33,517 bases of DNA from DAOPZJ01 sp964587625 (GCA_964587625.1 CAZPLU010000026.1:1-33517); one strand, 5' to 3'; positions 25,274 through 33,232 are shown, counted from the first letter of the stretch. Numbers and translations: made by a program. Notes: a model not told the origin generated them from the letters alone.

Positions 25274-26380
25274 ATGAAACTGGTCAAAATACTGGCTCAC
25301 TCTTTCTGGTACGGTCATTATGATGCCGAGACCTTTGAGGAGCTGCATACCGAGATCGTCGACACGAACCTTTTTTTGCTCGAACGCGTCAGTATGGCTT
25401 TGATCGTCATCGCCATCCTTCCCTTTACATTTTCGCTGTTTATTCCAACGCTTAACGACGCCGCCGTTCTTTACGCCGCGCTCGTCATTCTCTCACTGCT
25501 GGCGCAGCTCTTGTGCCGGATGTTTTTACCGGCTCGCCGCCGTTGGATCATACCGACCTTGATATCTTTTTATCTGTTCTTGATGGGCATTGTGATTGTA
25601 CTCGGCGCGTTGTTTCAACTGAATGCGCCGACGGTCGCGGTTTGCGTATTGCTTGCGGTCATGCCGGTGTTCATGCTCAACAAACCCGGTAAAATCGCGT
25701 TGATCTCGCTGGTTCCCGTAACCGCTTTCTGCCTGGCGACTGTCAATCTCAAATCGAATGAAATCGCCGCAATCGAGTGTGTCAACTGCATCACGTTTTA
25801 TGCGGTCGGGATTTTTGTCGGACGCCATTATATCAACACCAAAATCGAGGAGATCATCACCCGCAACCGGCTTGAAAAGCTCTCCGAAACCGATACGCTG
25901 ACCAACCTCTATACCCGCGGCGCCATCGAAAAAAAAATCTACGAACACCTCAACCGGCGCCACACCCTGTCGGCGATGATGCTGATGGACATCGACAATT
26001 TCAAACAGGTCAACGACACCTTCGGCCACCAGTACGGCGACAAACTCCTAACCGATATCGCGGCCGCTTTAAAAGCCGCGTTCCGCAGCACCGACTATAT
26101 CTCCCGGCTCGGCGGCGACGAATTTATCGTGTTTTTGCCGAGCATCCCGGGCAAAGAGTGGATGGAGTTCAAGGCCAATCAAGTCGTCGAATTGCTCCGC
26201 CGCTCCTACACCCGCGACGAAAAGACCCGTTCGGTCTCGGTCAGCTTGGGGCTCGCTTTTTCAGAAAACGGCAGAGGGACATATGACGAGTTGTATAAAA
26301 ATGCGGATCACGCGATGTATCAAGCCAAGCGCGCGGGGAAAAATCAATATCGCATCTACGGCGCCGCGGTCAAGGTCTGA
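25274..26380 (+). CDS. membrane-bound GGDEF diguanylate cyclase
   Basis: The 368-residue protein would make cyclic di-GMP from two GTP. Residues about 38-190 contain six hydrophobic helices (an unclassified membrane sensor region). A short helical linker (IEEIITRNRLEKLSETDTLTNLY) leads into the GGDEF domain (about 200-365). The active-site motif GGDEF is intact at 280-284, and RSTD at 271-274 is the RxxD inhibitory site at the usual spacing, so product feedback is likely. The start is ATG 25274 with AGGAG 8 nt upstream; a TTG immediately before it is less likely. The last 11 bp overlap the end of the convergent thioredoxin-like gene. No EAL or PilZ protein is in the window. Confidence 0.94.
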   Translation: MKLVKILAHSFWYGHYDAETFEELHTEIVDTNLFLLERVSMALIVIAILPFTFSLFIPTLNDAAVLYAALVILSLLAQLLCRMFLPARRRWIIPTLISFYLFLMGIVIVLGALFQLNAPTVAVCVLLAVMPVFMLNKPGKIALISLVPVTAFCLATVNLKSNEIAAIECVNCITFYAVGIFVGRHYINTKIEEIITRNRLEKLSETDTLTNLYTRGAIEKKIYEHLNRRHTLSAMMLMDIDNFKQVNDTFGHQYGDKLLTDIAAALKAAFRSTDYISRLGGDEFIVFLPSIPGKEWMEFKANQVVELLRRSYTRDEKTRSVSVSLGLAFSENGRGTYDELYKNADHAMYQAKRAGKNQYRIYGAAVKV

Positions 26381-26633
26381 CTGCCTGTTCCAAAACAGCC
26401 CGCAGCTTCTCTTTGGACACCGCTCCCTCGTGCAGCTTTTGCCCGCCCAACCAAAGGCACGGCACATAAAAATAATCATATTGATCGGCGAGCGCGGAAT
26501 TTTCGCGCTCCTCTATTTTTTTAACGCATATTTTCGCGAAATCCGGATTTTCCGCGGCCAGTTCCTCGAGCATGCGGTCGGCGGCTCTGCAAAACGGGCA
26601 TCCCGTCAGGTAGAAATATGTGAGTTCTTTCAT
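26370..26633 (-). CDS. thioredoxin/glutaredoxin-like protein
   Basis: The 87-residue protein has a thioredoxin-fold N-terminus (ELTYFYLTGCPFCRAADRML) with active-site C12-P-F-C15 and the cis-proline segment YVPCLWLGG. It should act as a small thiol-disulfide reductant in the cytoplasm; partners are unknown. The start is ATG 26633 with AGGAGG 6 nt upstream. The frame remains open for 57 more codons to 26804, but that region lacks a ribosome binding site and contains a promoter-like sequence, so I treat it as leader. It overlaps the end of the diguanylate cyclase gene tail to tail. Confidence 0.85.
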   Translation of the reverse strand: MKELTYFYLTGCPFCRAADRMLEELAAENPDFAKICVKKIEERENSALADQYDYFYVPCLWLGGQKLHEGAVSKEKLRAVLEQAVRP

Positions 26634-26808
26634 GAATTGCCTCCTGGAATTTTCGACGATGTGAAAAGTCGTCATATTGGCGTCAGGGAAATTCTCAGCC
26701 CCGTGCAGCGCCGTGCGCGACGCCGGCAAAAGGTCGTCATGATCGATGACAAAAGTCGGATGATCGCAACCCGGCATATAGCGGGTCGTCGCTTTCGCAA
26801 TCATGATG

Positions 26809-26842
26809 CGTTTATGGTATCACACATAAACGGACGTTTCAA
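26809..26842 (-). promoter_or_regulatory. candidate promoter and palindrome upstream of the thioredoxin-like gene
   Basis: Leftward, -35 TTGAAA (26842-26837), 17-bp spacer, -10 TACCAT (26819-26814) preceded by TGA. An inverted repeat CGTTTATG (26809-26816) / CATAAACG (26825-26832) covers the -10 and spacer. If used, it gives a leader of about 170 nt. Confidence 0.4.
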
Positions 26843-27036
26843 TTGCTGTAACAATTTTCAGAAATCGCAATATTCCCTTATAAATGCTTGGATTTTAACT
26901 CATTCTTGCCAAATATCCCGTAACAATCTCCCGTTTTGCCCTCAATTTAACAAGATTTTAATCAATTTTATATTCCGGTTGGTAAACTTTGCTGTTATTG
27001 CCACTATATACATCTGATTCAATTTTTTGCCCTATT
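26843..27036. other. AT-rich non-coding spacer
   Basis: No supported gene, RNA or repeat was seen here. It separates the thioredoxin-like gene from the duplicated pyrI end. Confidence 0.5.
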
Positions 27037-27083
27037 TCGCCTTCGTCTCGCAATACACGCACCGGTAAACGCCTTTTCGCACC

Positions 27084-27119
27084 TGTCATCCCGAGCGCAA
27101 GCCGAGGGATCTCGCAACC
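27084..27119. repeat. dispersed repeat (GTCATCCCGAGCG...GGATCTCGC family), copy 2
   Basis: Same family as 12842-12896, without the inserted palindrome. Confidence 0.65.
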
Positions 27120-27205
27120 GAACAATCCACGATAAAAAAAATCTTTATTTATTCTCCTTCGCCTTCGTCTCGCAATACACGCACCGGTAAACGCCTTTTC
27201 GCACC

Positions 27206-27241
27206 TGTCATCCCGAGCGCAAGCCGAGGGATCTCGCAACC
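27206..27241. repeat. dispersed repeat (GTCATCCCGAGCG...GGATCTCGC family), copy 3
   Basis: Identical to copy 2; a product of the 122-bp duplication. Confidence 0.65.
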
Positions 27242-27266
27242 GAACAATCCACGATAAAAAAAATCT

Positions 27267-27692
27267 TTATTTATTCTCCTTCGCCTTCGTCTCGCAATAC
27301 ACGCACCGGTAAACGCCGTTTTCGCGGTCGGTCAGCTTGAACCGATGCGGCAGCTCCTGCTCCGTCGAGGTGATGCAGCGCGGGTTTTTGCAAGCGATCA
27401 CGCCGCTGACTGTTTCGGGCAGTTCTAAACGCACCCGCCGCACTTTTTTGCCGTCGGCGATATAAGTGACCGTGATGCCCGGATCGAGATAACCGAGTAC
27501 GCCGAGATCGAGATCAATCGGCTGGCAGATTTTCAAAATATCCTTTTTGCCCATTTTTCGGCTGTCGGCGTTCAAGATGATCGCCACCGTGCAGTCGAGC
27601 CGGCCCAGGTTCAGCACGTTGTAAATCTCCATGGCGCGCCCGGCTTGGATGTGGTCGAGCACGATGCCGTCTGTAATCGGATTGACAATCAT
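27267..27692 (-). CDS. pyrI: aspartate carbamoyltransferase regulatory subunit
   Basis: PyrI binds nucleotides and assembles with PyrB into the allosteric ATCase holoenzyme. The 141-residue protein has the N-terminal nucleotide-binding domain (ITDGIVLDHIQAGRAMEIYNVL) and the C-terminal zinc domain with C101, C106, C130 and C133, which reproduce the cysteine spacing of the E. coli subunit exactly. The start is ATG 27692 with GGGAG 7 nt upstream. It is the last pyr gene, 103 bp after pyrB, with hairpin repeats in the gap. Its 3' end has been duplicated downstream, so the stop region is present three times. Confidence 0.96.
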   Translation of the reverse strand: MIVNPITDGIVLDHIQAGRAMEIYNVLNLGRLDCTVAIILNADSRKMGKKDILKICQPIDLDLGVLGYLDPGITVTYIADGKKVRRVRLELPETVSGVIACKNPRCITSTEQELPHRFKLTDRENGVYRCVYCETKAKENK

Positions 27693-27728
27693 AATGATGC
27701 TCCCTTCTCTTTCCAACCCTCGTAAAAA

Positions 27729-27788
27729 TCCCCCTCTGCATGGCGTAGCAAGCGACGCCTTAGGGGTTGGCGCGCAGCGCCGAGGCGG
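27729..27788. repeat. hairpin repeat inserted between pyrB and pyrI
   Basis: Two GC hairpins, GGCGT/ACGCC (27742-27759) and GGCGC-GCA-GCGCC (27769-27781), with the string GTAGCAAGCGACGCCTTAGG. It interrupts an otherwise tightly packed operon and resembles a dispersed repeat more than a terminator, because no T-run follows on the minus strand. Confidence 0.45.
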
Positions 27789-27795
27789 TTCCGTT

Positions 27796-28707
27796 TCACT
27801 TTTCCAATAACCTCAGTATCAACGCCATCCTCACATATTTTCCGTTCAAAACCTGCTTGAAATAACAGGCGCGGGGGTCGTCGTCCACTTCTACGGAAAT
27901 TTCATTGACGCGGGGCAGCGGATGGAGGATACAGAGGTCTTCGCGCGCGCGTTCCAATTTTTCGCTTGTCAAAATGTAGGTGTCCTTGAGCCGCACATAA
28001 TCGGCCTCATTGAAAAACCGCTCGCGCTGCACCCGCGTCATGTATAAAACGTCTAACGTCCCGATCACGCTTTCCAAGTCGGCGGTCTCGAGGTATTCGA
28101 TCTTGTTTTTTTCAAGCACCTCCCGCCGCAGATATTCGGGGATCGTCAGCTCCGGGGGCGAAATCAAGACGAATTTGACATTGGGATAACGCGACATCGC
28201 CCCGATCAGCGAATGCACCGTGCGCCCGAATTTCAAGTCGCCGCAGAGCCCGATGGTGAGCGTATCGAGCCGCCCTTTTTCGCGCCGGATGGTCAGCAGG
28301 TCGGTCAGCGTCTGGGTCGGGTGGTTATGGCCGCCGTCCCCGGCGTTGATCACGGGGACGCCCGCCTTTAGCGAAGCCACGAGCGGCGCGCCCTCTTTGG
28401 GGTGGCGCATGGCGATGACGTCGGCGTAGCAGCCGACGGTGCGCACCGTGTCGGACACGCTCTCGCCCTTGGAGGCCGAGGAGCTCGCCGCCTCCGAGAA
28501 TCCCAACACCTGCCCGCCCAGTTCGTACATCGCCGCCTCAAAGCTCAGACGCGTGCGGGTCGACGGCTCGAAGAACAGCGTCGCCAACTTTTTGCCGCGG
28601 CAGCGCTCGGAATAGGCCGCCGGGCGCGCGATGATGTCGTCGGCGGCGTCGAGCAAGTCCTCGATCTCCGCGGCGGACAGATCTAAAATATCGATCAAAT
28701 TGTTCAT
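27796..28707 (-). CDS. pyrB: aspartate carbamoyltransferase catalytic subunit
   Basis: PyrB joins carbamoyl phosphate and aspartate to carbamoyl aspartate, the committed step of pyrimidine synthesis. The 303-residue protein carries the carbamoyl phosphate motif STRTRLSFE (49-57), the SKGES loop, HPTQ and the C-terminal LHPLPRVNE, all needed for catalysis. The length is normal. The ATG 28707 follows GGAGG at about 6 nt and overlaps the pyrE stop by four bases (ATGA). Together with pyrI it indicates a regulated, E. coli-like holoenzyme. Confidence 0.97.
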   Translation of the reverse strand: MNNLIDILDLSAAEIEDLLDAADDIIARPAAYSERCRGKKLATLFFEPSTRTRLSFEAAMYELGGQVLGFSEAASSSASKGESVSDTVRTVGCYADVIAMRHPKEGAPLVASLKAGVPVINAGDGGHNHPTQTLTDLLTIRREKGRLDTLTIGLCGDLKFGRTVHSLIGAMSRYPNVKFVLISPPELTIPEYLRREVLEKNKIEYLETADLESVIGTLDVLYMTRVQRERFFNEADYVRLKDTYILTSEKLERAREDLCILHPLPRVNEISVEVDDDPRACYFKQVLNGKYVRMALILRLLEK

Positions 28708-29351
28708 GTTTTACCTCCGATCCAACTCTCATCCGAGGGATTATCACGGAACGCTTTCAACCGCTCTACATCATCGGGCGCGATATACCCGTTGTGCGCG
28801 GCCACCTGCGCGACCGTGTCAAAATCGACCAGCGACGTGTTTTTCAATTCCGCCGCCGCGAGTTTTTCAAGTCCTTTCCGCATACCGTAGGTAAAAATGC
28901 TCGCGATCCCGAGAACCTGCGCACCTTCGTTGCGAAGCGCCTGCGCGGTCTCGATCGCGCTGCCTGCGGTCGAGATCAAATCCTCGACAACGACCGTTTT
29001 CTGCCCCGGTTCCAGCCGCCCCTCGATTTTGTTGTTGCGTCCGTGGGTCTTGGTCTCGCCGCGCACATAACCCGTCGGAAGTCCCAAAAGATGTCCCGCA
29101 ATGGCGGCGTGCGCGATCCCGGCGGTGCTGGTGCCGAACAGCGCCTGCGCGTCCGGGTAATATTCTTGAATCATCTCAGCCAACGCCCGTTCGACCGTTT
29201 CCCGCACCTCGGGCGCGGTCAAAATCAGGCGGTTGTCGCAATAGACCGGACTCTTGATGCCGCTTGCCCATGTAAACGGCTCGTCGGGTCTGAAAAACAC
29301 CGCGCCGATGGAGAGCAGGCCGCGCGCGATCTCCTCTTTTTGAATCTTCAT
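28704..29351 (-). CDS. pyrE: orotate phosphoribosyltransferase
   Basis: PyrE transfers the ribose phosphate of PRPP to orotate, giving OMP. The 215-residue protein has the PRPP motif VVVEDLISTAGS (120-131), the flexible catalytic loop around KTHGRNNK (101-108) and the opening FTWASGIKSPVYCDNR that binds orotate. The start is ATG 29351, with AAAGGA about 10 nt upstream. It lies 53 bp after pyrF and overlaps pyrB by 4 bp. Confidence 0.97.
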   Translation of the reverse strand: MKIQKEEIARGLLSIGAVFFRPDEPFTWASGIKSPVYCDNRLILTAPEVRETVERALAEMIQEYYPDAQALFGTSTAGIAHAAIAGHLLGLPTGYVRGETKTHGRNNKIEGRLEPGQKTVVVEDLISTAGSAIETAQALRNEGAQVLGIASIFTYGMRKGLEKLAAAELKNTSLVDFDTVAQVAAHNGYIAPDDVERLKAFRDNPSDESWIGGKT

Positions 29352-29404
29352 GATATTGCCATCCTTTCGCAGATTCGGGGTTGAAAATTGTTAATTTTCG
29401 ACCT

Positions 29405-30106
29405 TTATACCTCCAAAAAATCGCGCTTACAGCGCCGCCACGCCGCCGCGGGGTCGTCCGCCTGCGTGATCGAGCGCCCGACGACGATAAAATCCGAGCC
29501 CGCCGCCCGCGCGCCCGCCGGATCGAGGACGCGCGCCTGGTCGCCCGCGGCTTCCTCGACGAACCGGATGCCCGGCGTCACGGTCAAAAAGCCGCCGCCG
29601 CAGGCCGCGTGCACGCCGGCGGCCTCGAGCGGGGAACAGACCACGCCGTCCAGCCCCGAGTCCTTGCAGTGCTTTGAATAGCCGATGACAACTTCGGGCA
29701 AAGGCCGCTCAATATACAGTTCCTCGCGCATGCTCTCCTGACCGGTCGAGGTCAGCATCGTCACGCCGATGACAAGCGGGCGCGGCTCCGAAGAGCCCGA
29801 AAGCCCGTCGAGCGCGGCCTCCATCATTGCACGGCCTCCACCCGCGTGCAGGTTGATCATATCCGCGCCGAGCTCCGATAGAACCCGCATGGTCTTTTTG
29901 ACCGTGGTCGGGATGTCGTGCAGCTTCAGGTCGAGGAAAATGCGGTGTCCCCGCGATTTTAAAGCACGCACGATGGCAGGTCCCTCGGCGTAAAACAGCT
30001 CCATGCCGATTTTGACATAGGGTCGTTCGTTGCCGAAGCGGTTCAAAAACGAAATGGTTTCCGTCGTGCTGCTGAAGTCGCACGCGATGATGATGTCTCT
30101 GCTCAT
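29405..30106 (-). CDS. pyrF: orotidine 5'-phosphate decarboxylase
   Basis: PyrF decarboxylates OMP to UMP, the last step of the pathway. The 233-residue TIM-barrel protein has the catalytic array D59-x-K61-x-x-D64 in FLDLKLHDIPTTVKKT, with substrate contacts at the ends (IACDFS near the N-terminus, VVGRSITQADDP near the C-terminus). The start is ATG 30106 behind GGAGGA, and it shares ATGA with the pyrD stop. It is group I by sequence and length. Confidence 0.96.
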   Translation of the reverse strand: MSRDIIIACDFSSTTETISFLNRFGNERPYVKIGMELFYAEGPAIVRALKSRGHRIFLDLKLHDIPTTVKKTMRVLSELGADMINLHAGGGRAMMEAALDGLSGSSEPRPLVIGVTMLTSTGQESMREELYIERPLPEVVIGYSKHCKDSGLDGVVCSPLEAAGVHAACGGGFLTVTPGIRFVEEAAGDQARVLDPAGARAAGSDFIVVGRSITQADDPAAAWRRCKRDFLEV

Positions 30107-31017
30107 ATGTCTATTCCTCCTATGATATCCGCAAGCCGTTCAATCCGGTATTTTGCCATGACCAACGGCAGGTCCGAAATGATTTTGGGGCAGATGAAAG
30201 GATCGACCAGATTCGCCGAGCCGATTTGCACCGCGGCGGCCCCCGCGAGCATCATCTCGAGCACGTCCTCGGCGCTCGAGATGCCGCCCATGCCGAGGAT
30301 CGGGATTTTGACGGCTTGATATACCTGATACACCATCCGCACCGCCACCGGAAACACGCCCGGCCCCGAATAGCCGCCCGTGATATTGGCGAGAATCGGT
30401 TTTTTGCGGTTCAGGTCGATCCGCATGCCGAGCAGCGTGTTGATCAGCGAGATGCCGTCCGCTCCCTCGGCTTCCACCGCTTTTGCGATCTCGGTTATGT
30501 CGGTGACATTGGGCGAGAGTTTGATAAACACCGGTTTTTCGGTTGCGGCTTTCACGGCTTTTGTGACCTTCGCCGCCGATTTCGGGTCGGTACCGAAGGC
30601 GATCCCGCCGTCGCGGACGTTCGGGCAGCTGATATTGACCTCCAAAATCCCCACGCGCGGCACGGTATCCAGCGCTTTGCAACAATATACATATTCGTCA
30701 ACCGAAAATCCGCTGATGTTGGCGATCACGGGTTTATGATAGACCGAAAACAACTTCGGCAGCTCTTCGGCGATCACATGCTCAATGCCCGGATTTTGCA
30801 GCCCGACCGCATTCAGCATACCCGCCGGACACTCTGCGATGCGCGGTCCGGGGTTTCCCAAGCGCGGCTCTTTGGTCGTACCCTTAAAAACGATCGACCC
30901 GAGGATGTTGAGGTCGTACAGCGGCGCAAATTCCGCGCCGAACCCGAATACCCCGCTGGCCGGGATGATCGGGTTGTCGAGCCGCAGACCCGCCACATTC
31001 ACGCTTAAATCCGCCAT
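30103..31017 (-). CDS. pyrD: dihydroorotate dehydrogenase, type 1B catalytic subunit
   Basis: PyrD oxidises dihydroorotate to orotate with FMN and, in the 1B type, passes electrons through PyrK to NAD+. The 304-residue protein has the class 1 motifs NPIIPASGVFG, FKGTTKEPR, NISCPNVRDGG with the catalytic cysteine, and GGISSAEDVLEMMLAGA for FMN phosphate. The neighbouring pyrK gene overlaps it by 13 bp, which supports the 1B assignment. The start is ATG 31017 with AAGGAGG 8 nt upstream; the longer open frame to 31203 runs inside pyrK and is not supported. Confidence 0.97.
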   Translation of the reverse strand: MADLSVNVAGLRLDNPIIPASGVFGFGAEFAPLYDLNILGSIVFKGTTKEPRLGNPGPRIAECPAGMLNAVGLQNPGIEHVIAEELPKLFSVYHKPVIANISGFSVDEYVYCCKALDTVPRVGILEVNISCPNVRDGGIAFGTDPKSAAKVTKAVKAATEKPVFIKLSPNVTDITEIAKAVEAEGADGISLINTLLGMRIDLNRKKPILANITGGYSGPGVFPVAVRMVYQVYQAVKIPILGMGGISSAEDVLEMMLAGAAAVQIGSANLVDPFICPKIISDLPLVMAKYRIERLADIIGGIDI

Positions 31018-31742
31018 AACAAATCCTCCTTGAACAGCACCGGCCCGTCTTTGCAAACGCGTTTCGGGCCGCTTCTGGTCTCGCAGCTGCACCCCATGCA
31101 CGCGCCGAACCCGCACGCCATGCGCGCCTCGAAGCTCAGTTGCCCGTCGGTCGGGCAGGCCGCGAAAACCGCTTTCAACATCGGCTCCGGCCCGCAGGCG
31201 CAATAATCGGTATAATCCGGCTCCCTGACCGCGTCGGTGACAAAGCCCTTTTGCCCCAACGTCCCGTCGACCGTGGTGATGTGCACAGGCACGCCCAGCG
31301 CCTCGAATTCTTCGACCAACATCGCGTCTTCGGCGCTGTTAAATCCAAAAGCCGCAAGCGGCTTTTTGCCTTGCGCGATCAGCGTTTTGGCCAATCCGTA
31401 CAGCGGCGGAACGCCCACTCCCCCGCCGACCAGCAGCGGCTTTTGCCCGCAGCGGGCCGTATCGAACCCGTTCCCGAGCGGCATTAACGCGGAAATTTCA
31501 GATCCCGACGCCATTTTGCTCAGCGCCTCGGTGCCTTTTCCGATGACTTTATAAACAATGTCGACGCTGTCTTTGTCCCAATCGCAGATTGAGATCGGCC
31601 TGCGCAGGTATAACCCGTCGATTTTGAGATTTAAAAACTGTCCCGGCGCGGCAACCCCGTGTTCCGGACAAAAAAGCCGCATCCTGAATATGCCGCGCGC
31701 GATGGGGTAATTCCCCGAAATCACGCAGAACCGGTCTTTCAT
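31005..31742 (-). CDS. pyrK: dihydroorotate dehydrogenase electron transfer subunit
   Basis: PyrK carries FAD and a [2Fe-2S] cluster and links PyrD to NAD+. The 245-residue protein has the FAD-binding segment LRRPISICD, the NAD site VGGGVGVPPLYGLAK, and cluster cysteines in CGFGACMGCSCET followed by the cysteine in KRVCKDGPVF. The start ATG 31742 shares ATGA with the pyrC stop. Co-transcription with pyrD is certain from the 13-bp overlap. Confidence 0.96.
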   Translation of the reverse strand: MKDRFCVISGNYPIARGIFRMRLFCPEHGVAAPGQFLNLKIDGLYLRRPISICDWDKDSVDIVYKVIGKGTEALSKMASGSEISALMPLGNGFDTARCGQKPLLVGGGVGVPPLYGLAKTLIAQGKKPLAAFGFNSAEDAMLVEEFEALGVPVHITTVDGTLGQKGFVTDAVREPDYTDYCACGPEPMLKAVFAACPTDGQLSFEARMACGFGACMGCSCETRSGPKRVCKDGPVLFKEDLLWRI

Positions 31743-33034
31743 CCGAAATCACGCTCCTTCCAGACCATCTCGCCGCCAACCGTTGTCATTTTGATTTTAC
31801 CGTATACATCGCGTCCCTCGAACGGCGTGCTTTTGCCCATGCTCGCGAACTCGGCGGGGTTGATTGCATATTTGCATGTCGGGTCGAACACGGTCAAATC
31901 CGCCGGTTCCCCGATCTCCAAATTCGACCCGAGTCCGAATAATTTCAAAGCGTTGTCATGCAGCAGCGCCATCAATTTTTCAAAGGTCAGGATTTTGGTT
32001 TTGACGAATTCGGTATATAACAGCGGCAGTGCGGTCTCAAGCCCGACGACGCCCATCAAGCTGCCCCGCAGCCCCTGTGTCTTTTCGTGCGCGGCGTGCG
32101 GCGCGTGGTCGGTGGCGATCACATCGATCGTACCGTCTGAAATTCCTTCGATCAGCGCTTCGCGGTCGGCCTGTTCGCGCAGCGGCGGATTCATTTTAAA
32201 CCTGCCGTCGTCTTTTAAATCATCCTGCGTTAAAATTAAATAGTGCGGCGCGGTCTCGCAGGTGACCGGCAACCCCTCGGCTTTGGCCTTGCGAATGAAC
32301 TGTACGCTCTCTTTGCACGAGACATGGCAGACATGATAGCGCGCGCCCATTTCGCGCACCAGCGCCAGATCGCGTTCAATCGGTCTCCACTCGCTCTCGG
32401 AGCAGATGCCCGCAAGCCCGTGCTTTTTGGCATATGTACCGTCGTGGACCACGCCGTTTTTCACAAGGGCGTTGTCCTCGCAGTGGGCGCAGACAAGCGC
32501 GTCGATGCGTTTTGCCTCGGTCAGCACCTGCCGCATCATCTCTTCGCTCTGCACGCCCTTGCCGTCATCGGAGAAGGCGAACACCCACGGCTGCATCCCC
32601 GCCATCTGCGAAATCACCCGCCCTGCCTGTCCGAGCGTCAGCGTGCCGTAGGGCAGTACATGGATTTTGGCGACGCTGCGAATCGGCGCCAGCACCTCGG
32701 CCAGATGCGAAACGGTATCGGGGCACGGCGAGAGGTTCGGCATCGCGCAGACGGTGGTGTATCCGCCTTTCGCGGCGGCCAGCGTTCCGGTCTTTATGGT
32801 CTCCTTATACAAAAAACCTGGCTCTCTCAGATGCACATGCACATCCGTGAGACCGGGTAACACAAACATTGGAATCAAAGTCGCTGAGGCGACTGAAAAA
32901 ACGGTTTTTTCGTCGGTAAAAAGAGGTTGCGGGGAAAGGGCGGAAATGCGGCCGTTCGAAACCGCGATGTCCATCGGTCTCAGCGAACCGCCGTGATAAA
33001 CCTTGCCGCCGGAGAGGATAAACCCCATCTTCAT
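31739..33034 (-). CDS. pyrC: dihydroorotase (class I)
   Basis: PyrC closes carbamoyl aspartate to dihydroorotate. The protein (431 residues) has metal ligands in DVHVHLREPG (H66, H68), the VCAMPN and HCEDNAL motifs, CHVSC, and the IATDHAPH motif with the catalytic aspartate. The size and CAMPN motif are those of class I enzymes of the Bacillus type. The start is ATG 33034 with AAAGG 6 nt upstream; ATG 33028 is also possible, and the ATGs at 33040 and 33073 lack a usable site. It is first in the pyr operon, about 230 nt after the predicted start of transcription. Confidence 0.96.
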   Translation of the reverse strand: MKMGFILSGGKVYHGGSLRPMDIAVSNGRISALSPQPLFTDEKTVFSVASATLIPMFVLPGLTDVHVHLREPGFLYKETIKTGTLAAAKGGYTTVCAMPNLSPCPDTVSHLAEVLAPIRSVAKIHVLPYGTLTLGQAGRVISQMAGMQPWVFAFSDDGKGVQSEEMMRQVLTEAKRIDALVCAHCEDNALVKNGVVHDGTYAKKHGLAGICSESEWRPIERDLALVREMGARYHVCHVSCKESVQFIRKAKAEGLPVTCETAPHYLILTQDDLKDDGRFKMNPPLREQADREALIEGISDGTIDVIATDHAPHAAHEKTQGLRGSLMGVVGLETALPLLYTEFVKTKILTFEKLMALLHDNALKLFGLGSNLEIGEPADLTVFDPTCKYAINPAEFASMGKSTPFEGRDVYGKIKMTTVGGEMVWKERDFG

Positions 33035-33089
33035 TCCCATCCTTTCACAACAAAAGCCGAAAATCGCCTTCATGTAATTGTTTGTATTC

Positions 33090-33138
33090 GGGGCGTCACG
33101 CCGCCCCTTCGGGGCCGCGAGGAAACCGCCCCCTACGA
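33090..33138. repeat. GC-rich hairpin repeat within the pyr leader
   Basis: GGGGCG/CGCCCC hairpin (33090-33107) and a tail GGAAACCGCCCCCTACGAT (33121-33139) that recurs at 33456-33474. It lies between the attenuator and pyrC. Confidence 0.65.
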
Positions 33139-33145
33139 TGACATG

Positions 33146-33174
33146 AAAAAAATCCCGTCCGCGCGGACAAGATT
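33146..33174 (-). terminator. intrinsic attenuator in the pyr leader
   Basis: Leftward, AATCTTGTCC (33174-33165), loop GCGC, GGACGGGATT (33160-33151), then six or seven T: a 10-bp stem with two G-T pairs. It lies about 90 nt after the predicted start of transcription and about 110 nt before pyrC. Upstream leader bases GACAAGAT (33232-33225) are the exact complement of ATCTTGTC in the first arm, so an antiterminator can form. Confidence 0.75.
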
Positions 33175-33232
33175 TTGTGTGAAGAAACCGCGTACGAACC
33201 GCACGCAGGAATCAGCAGTATGACATCTTGTC

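Larger units (their letters stand above)
27037..27280. repeat. two 122-bp tandem copies of the pyrI 3' end plus downstream repeat
   Basis: Units 27037-27158 and 27159-27280 repeat with a period of 122 bp, with no difference seen by eye except at the outer left edge. Each carries the last roughly 12 codons of pyrI (coding VYRCVYCETKAKENK-stop on the minus strand; in the right-hand unit only the stop side belongs to the real gene) and a dispersed GTCATCCCGAGCG...GGATCTCGC element. The repeated string continues into the genuine pyrI end to about 27317, where the sequence diverges. Confidence 0.9.

Noticed and set aside
26370..26804. 144-residue version of the thioredoxin-like protein
   Set aside because: The upstream ATG has no ribosome binding site and lies at the edge of a promoter-like palindrome; the added residues match nothing known to me.
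26958..27239. 93-codon minus-strand frame across the pyrI end repeats
   Set aside because: It runs through two copies of a non-coding repeat and has a repetitive translation caused by the duplication.
27693..27795. Terminator between pyrB and pyrI
   Set aside because: The hairpins lack a following T-run on the minus strand and resemble a dispersed repeat; pyrI has its own ribosome binding site and is expected to be co-transcribed.
31018..31203. N-terminal extension of pyrD
   Set aside because: It overlaps the cysteine-rich end of pyrK in another frame; ATG 31017 has a strong ribosome binding site and matches the family start.
33035..33073. ATG 33073 as the pyrC start
   Set aside because: No ribosome binding site, and the added residues (including two adjacent cysteines) are not typical of dihydroorotase.
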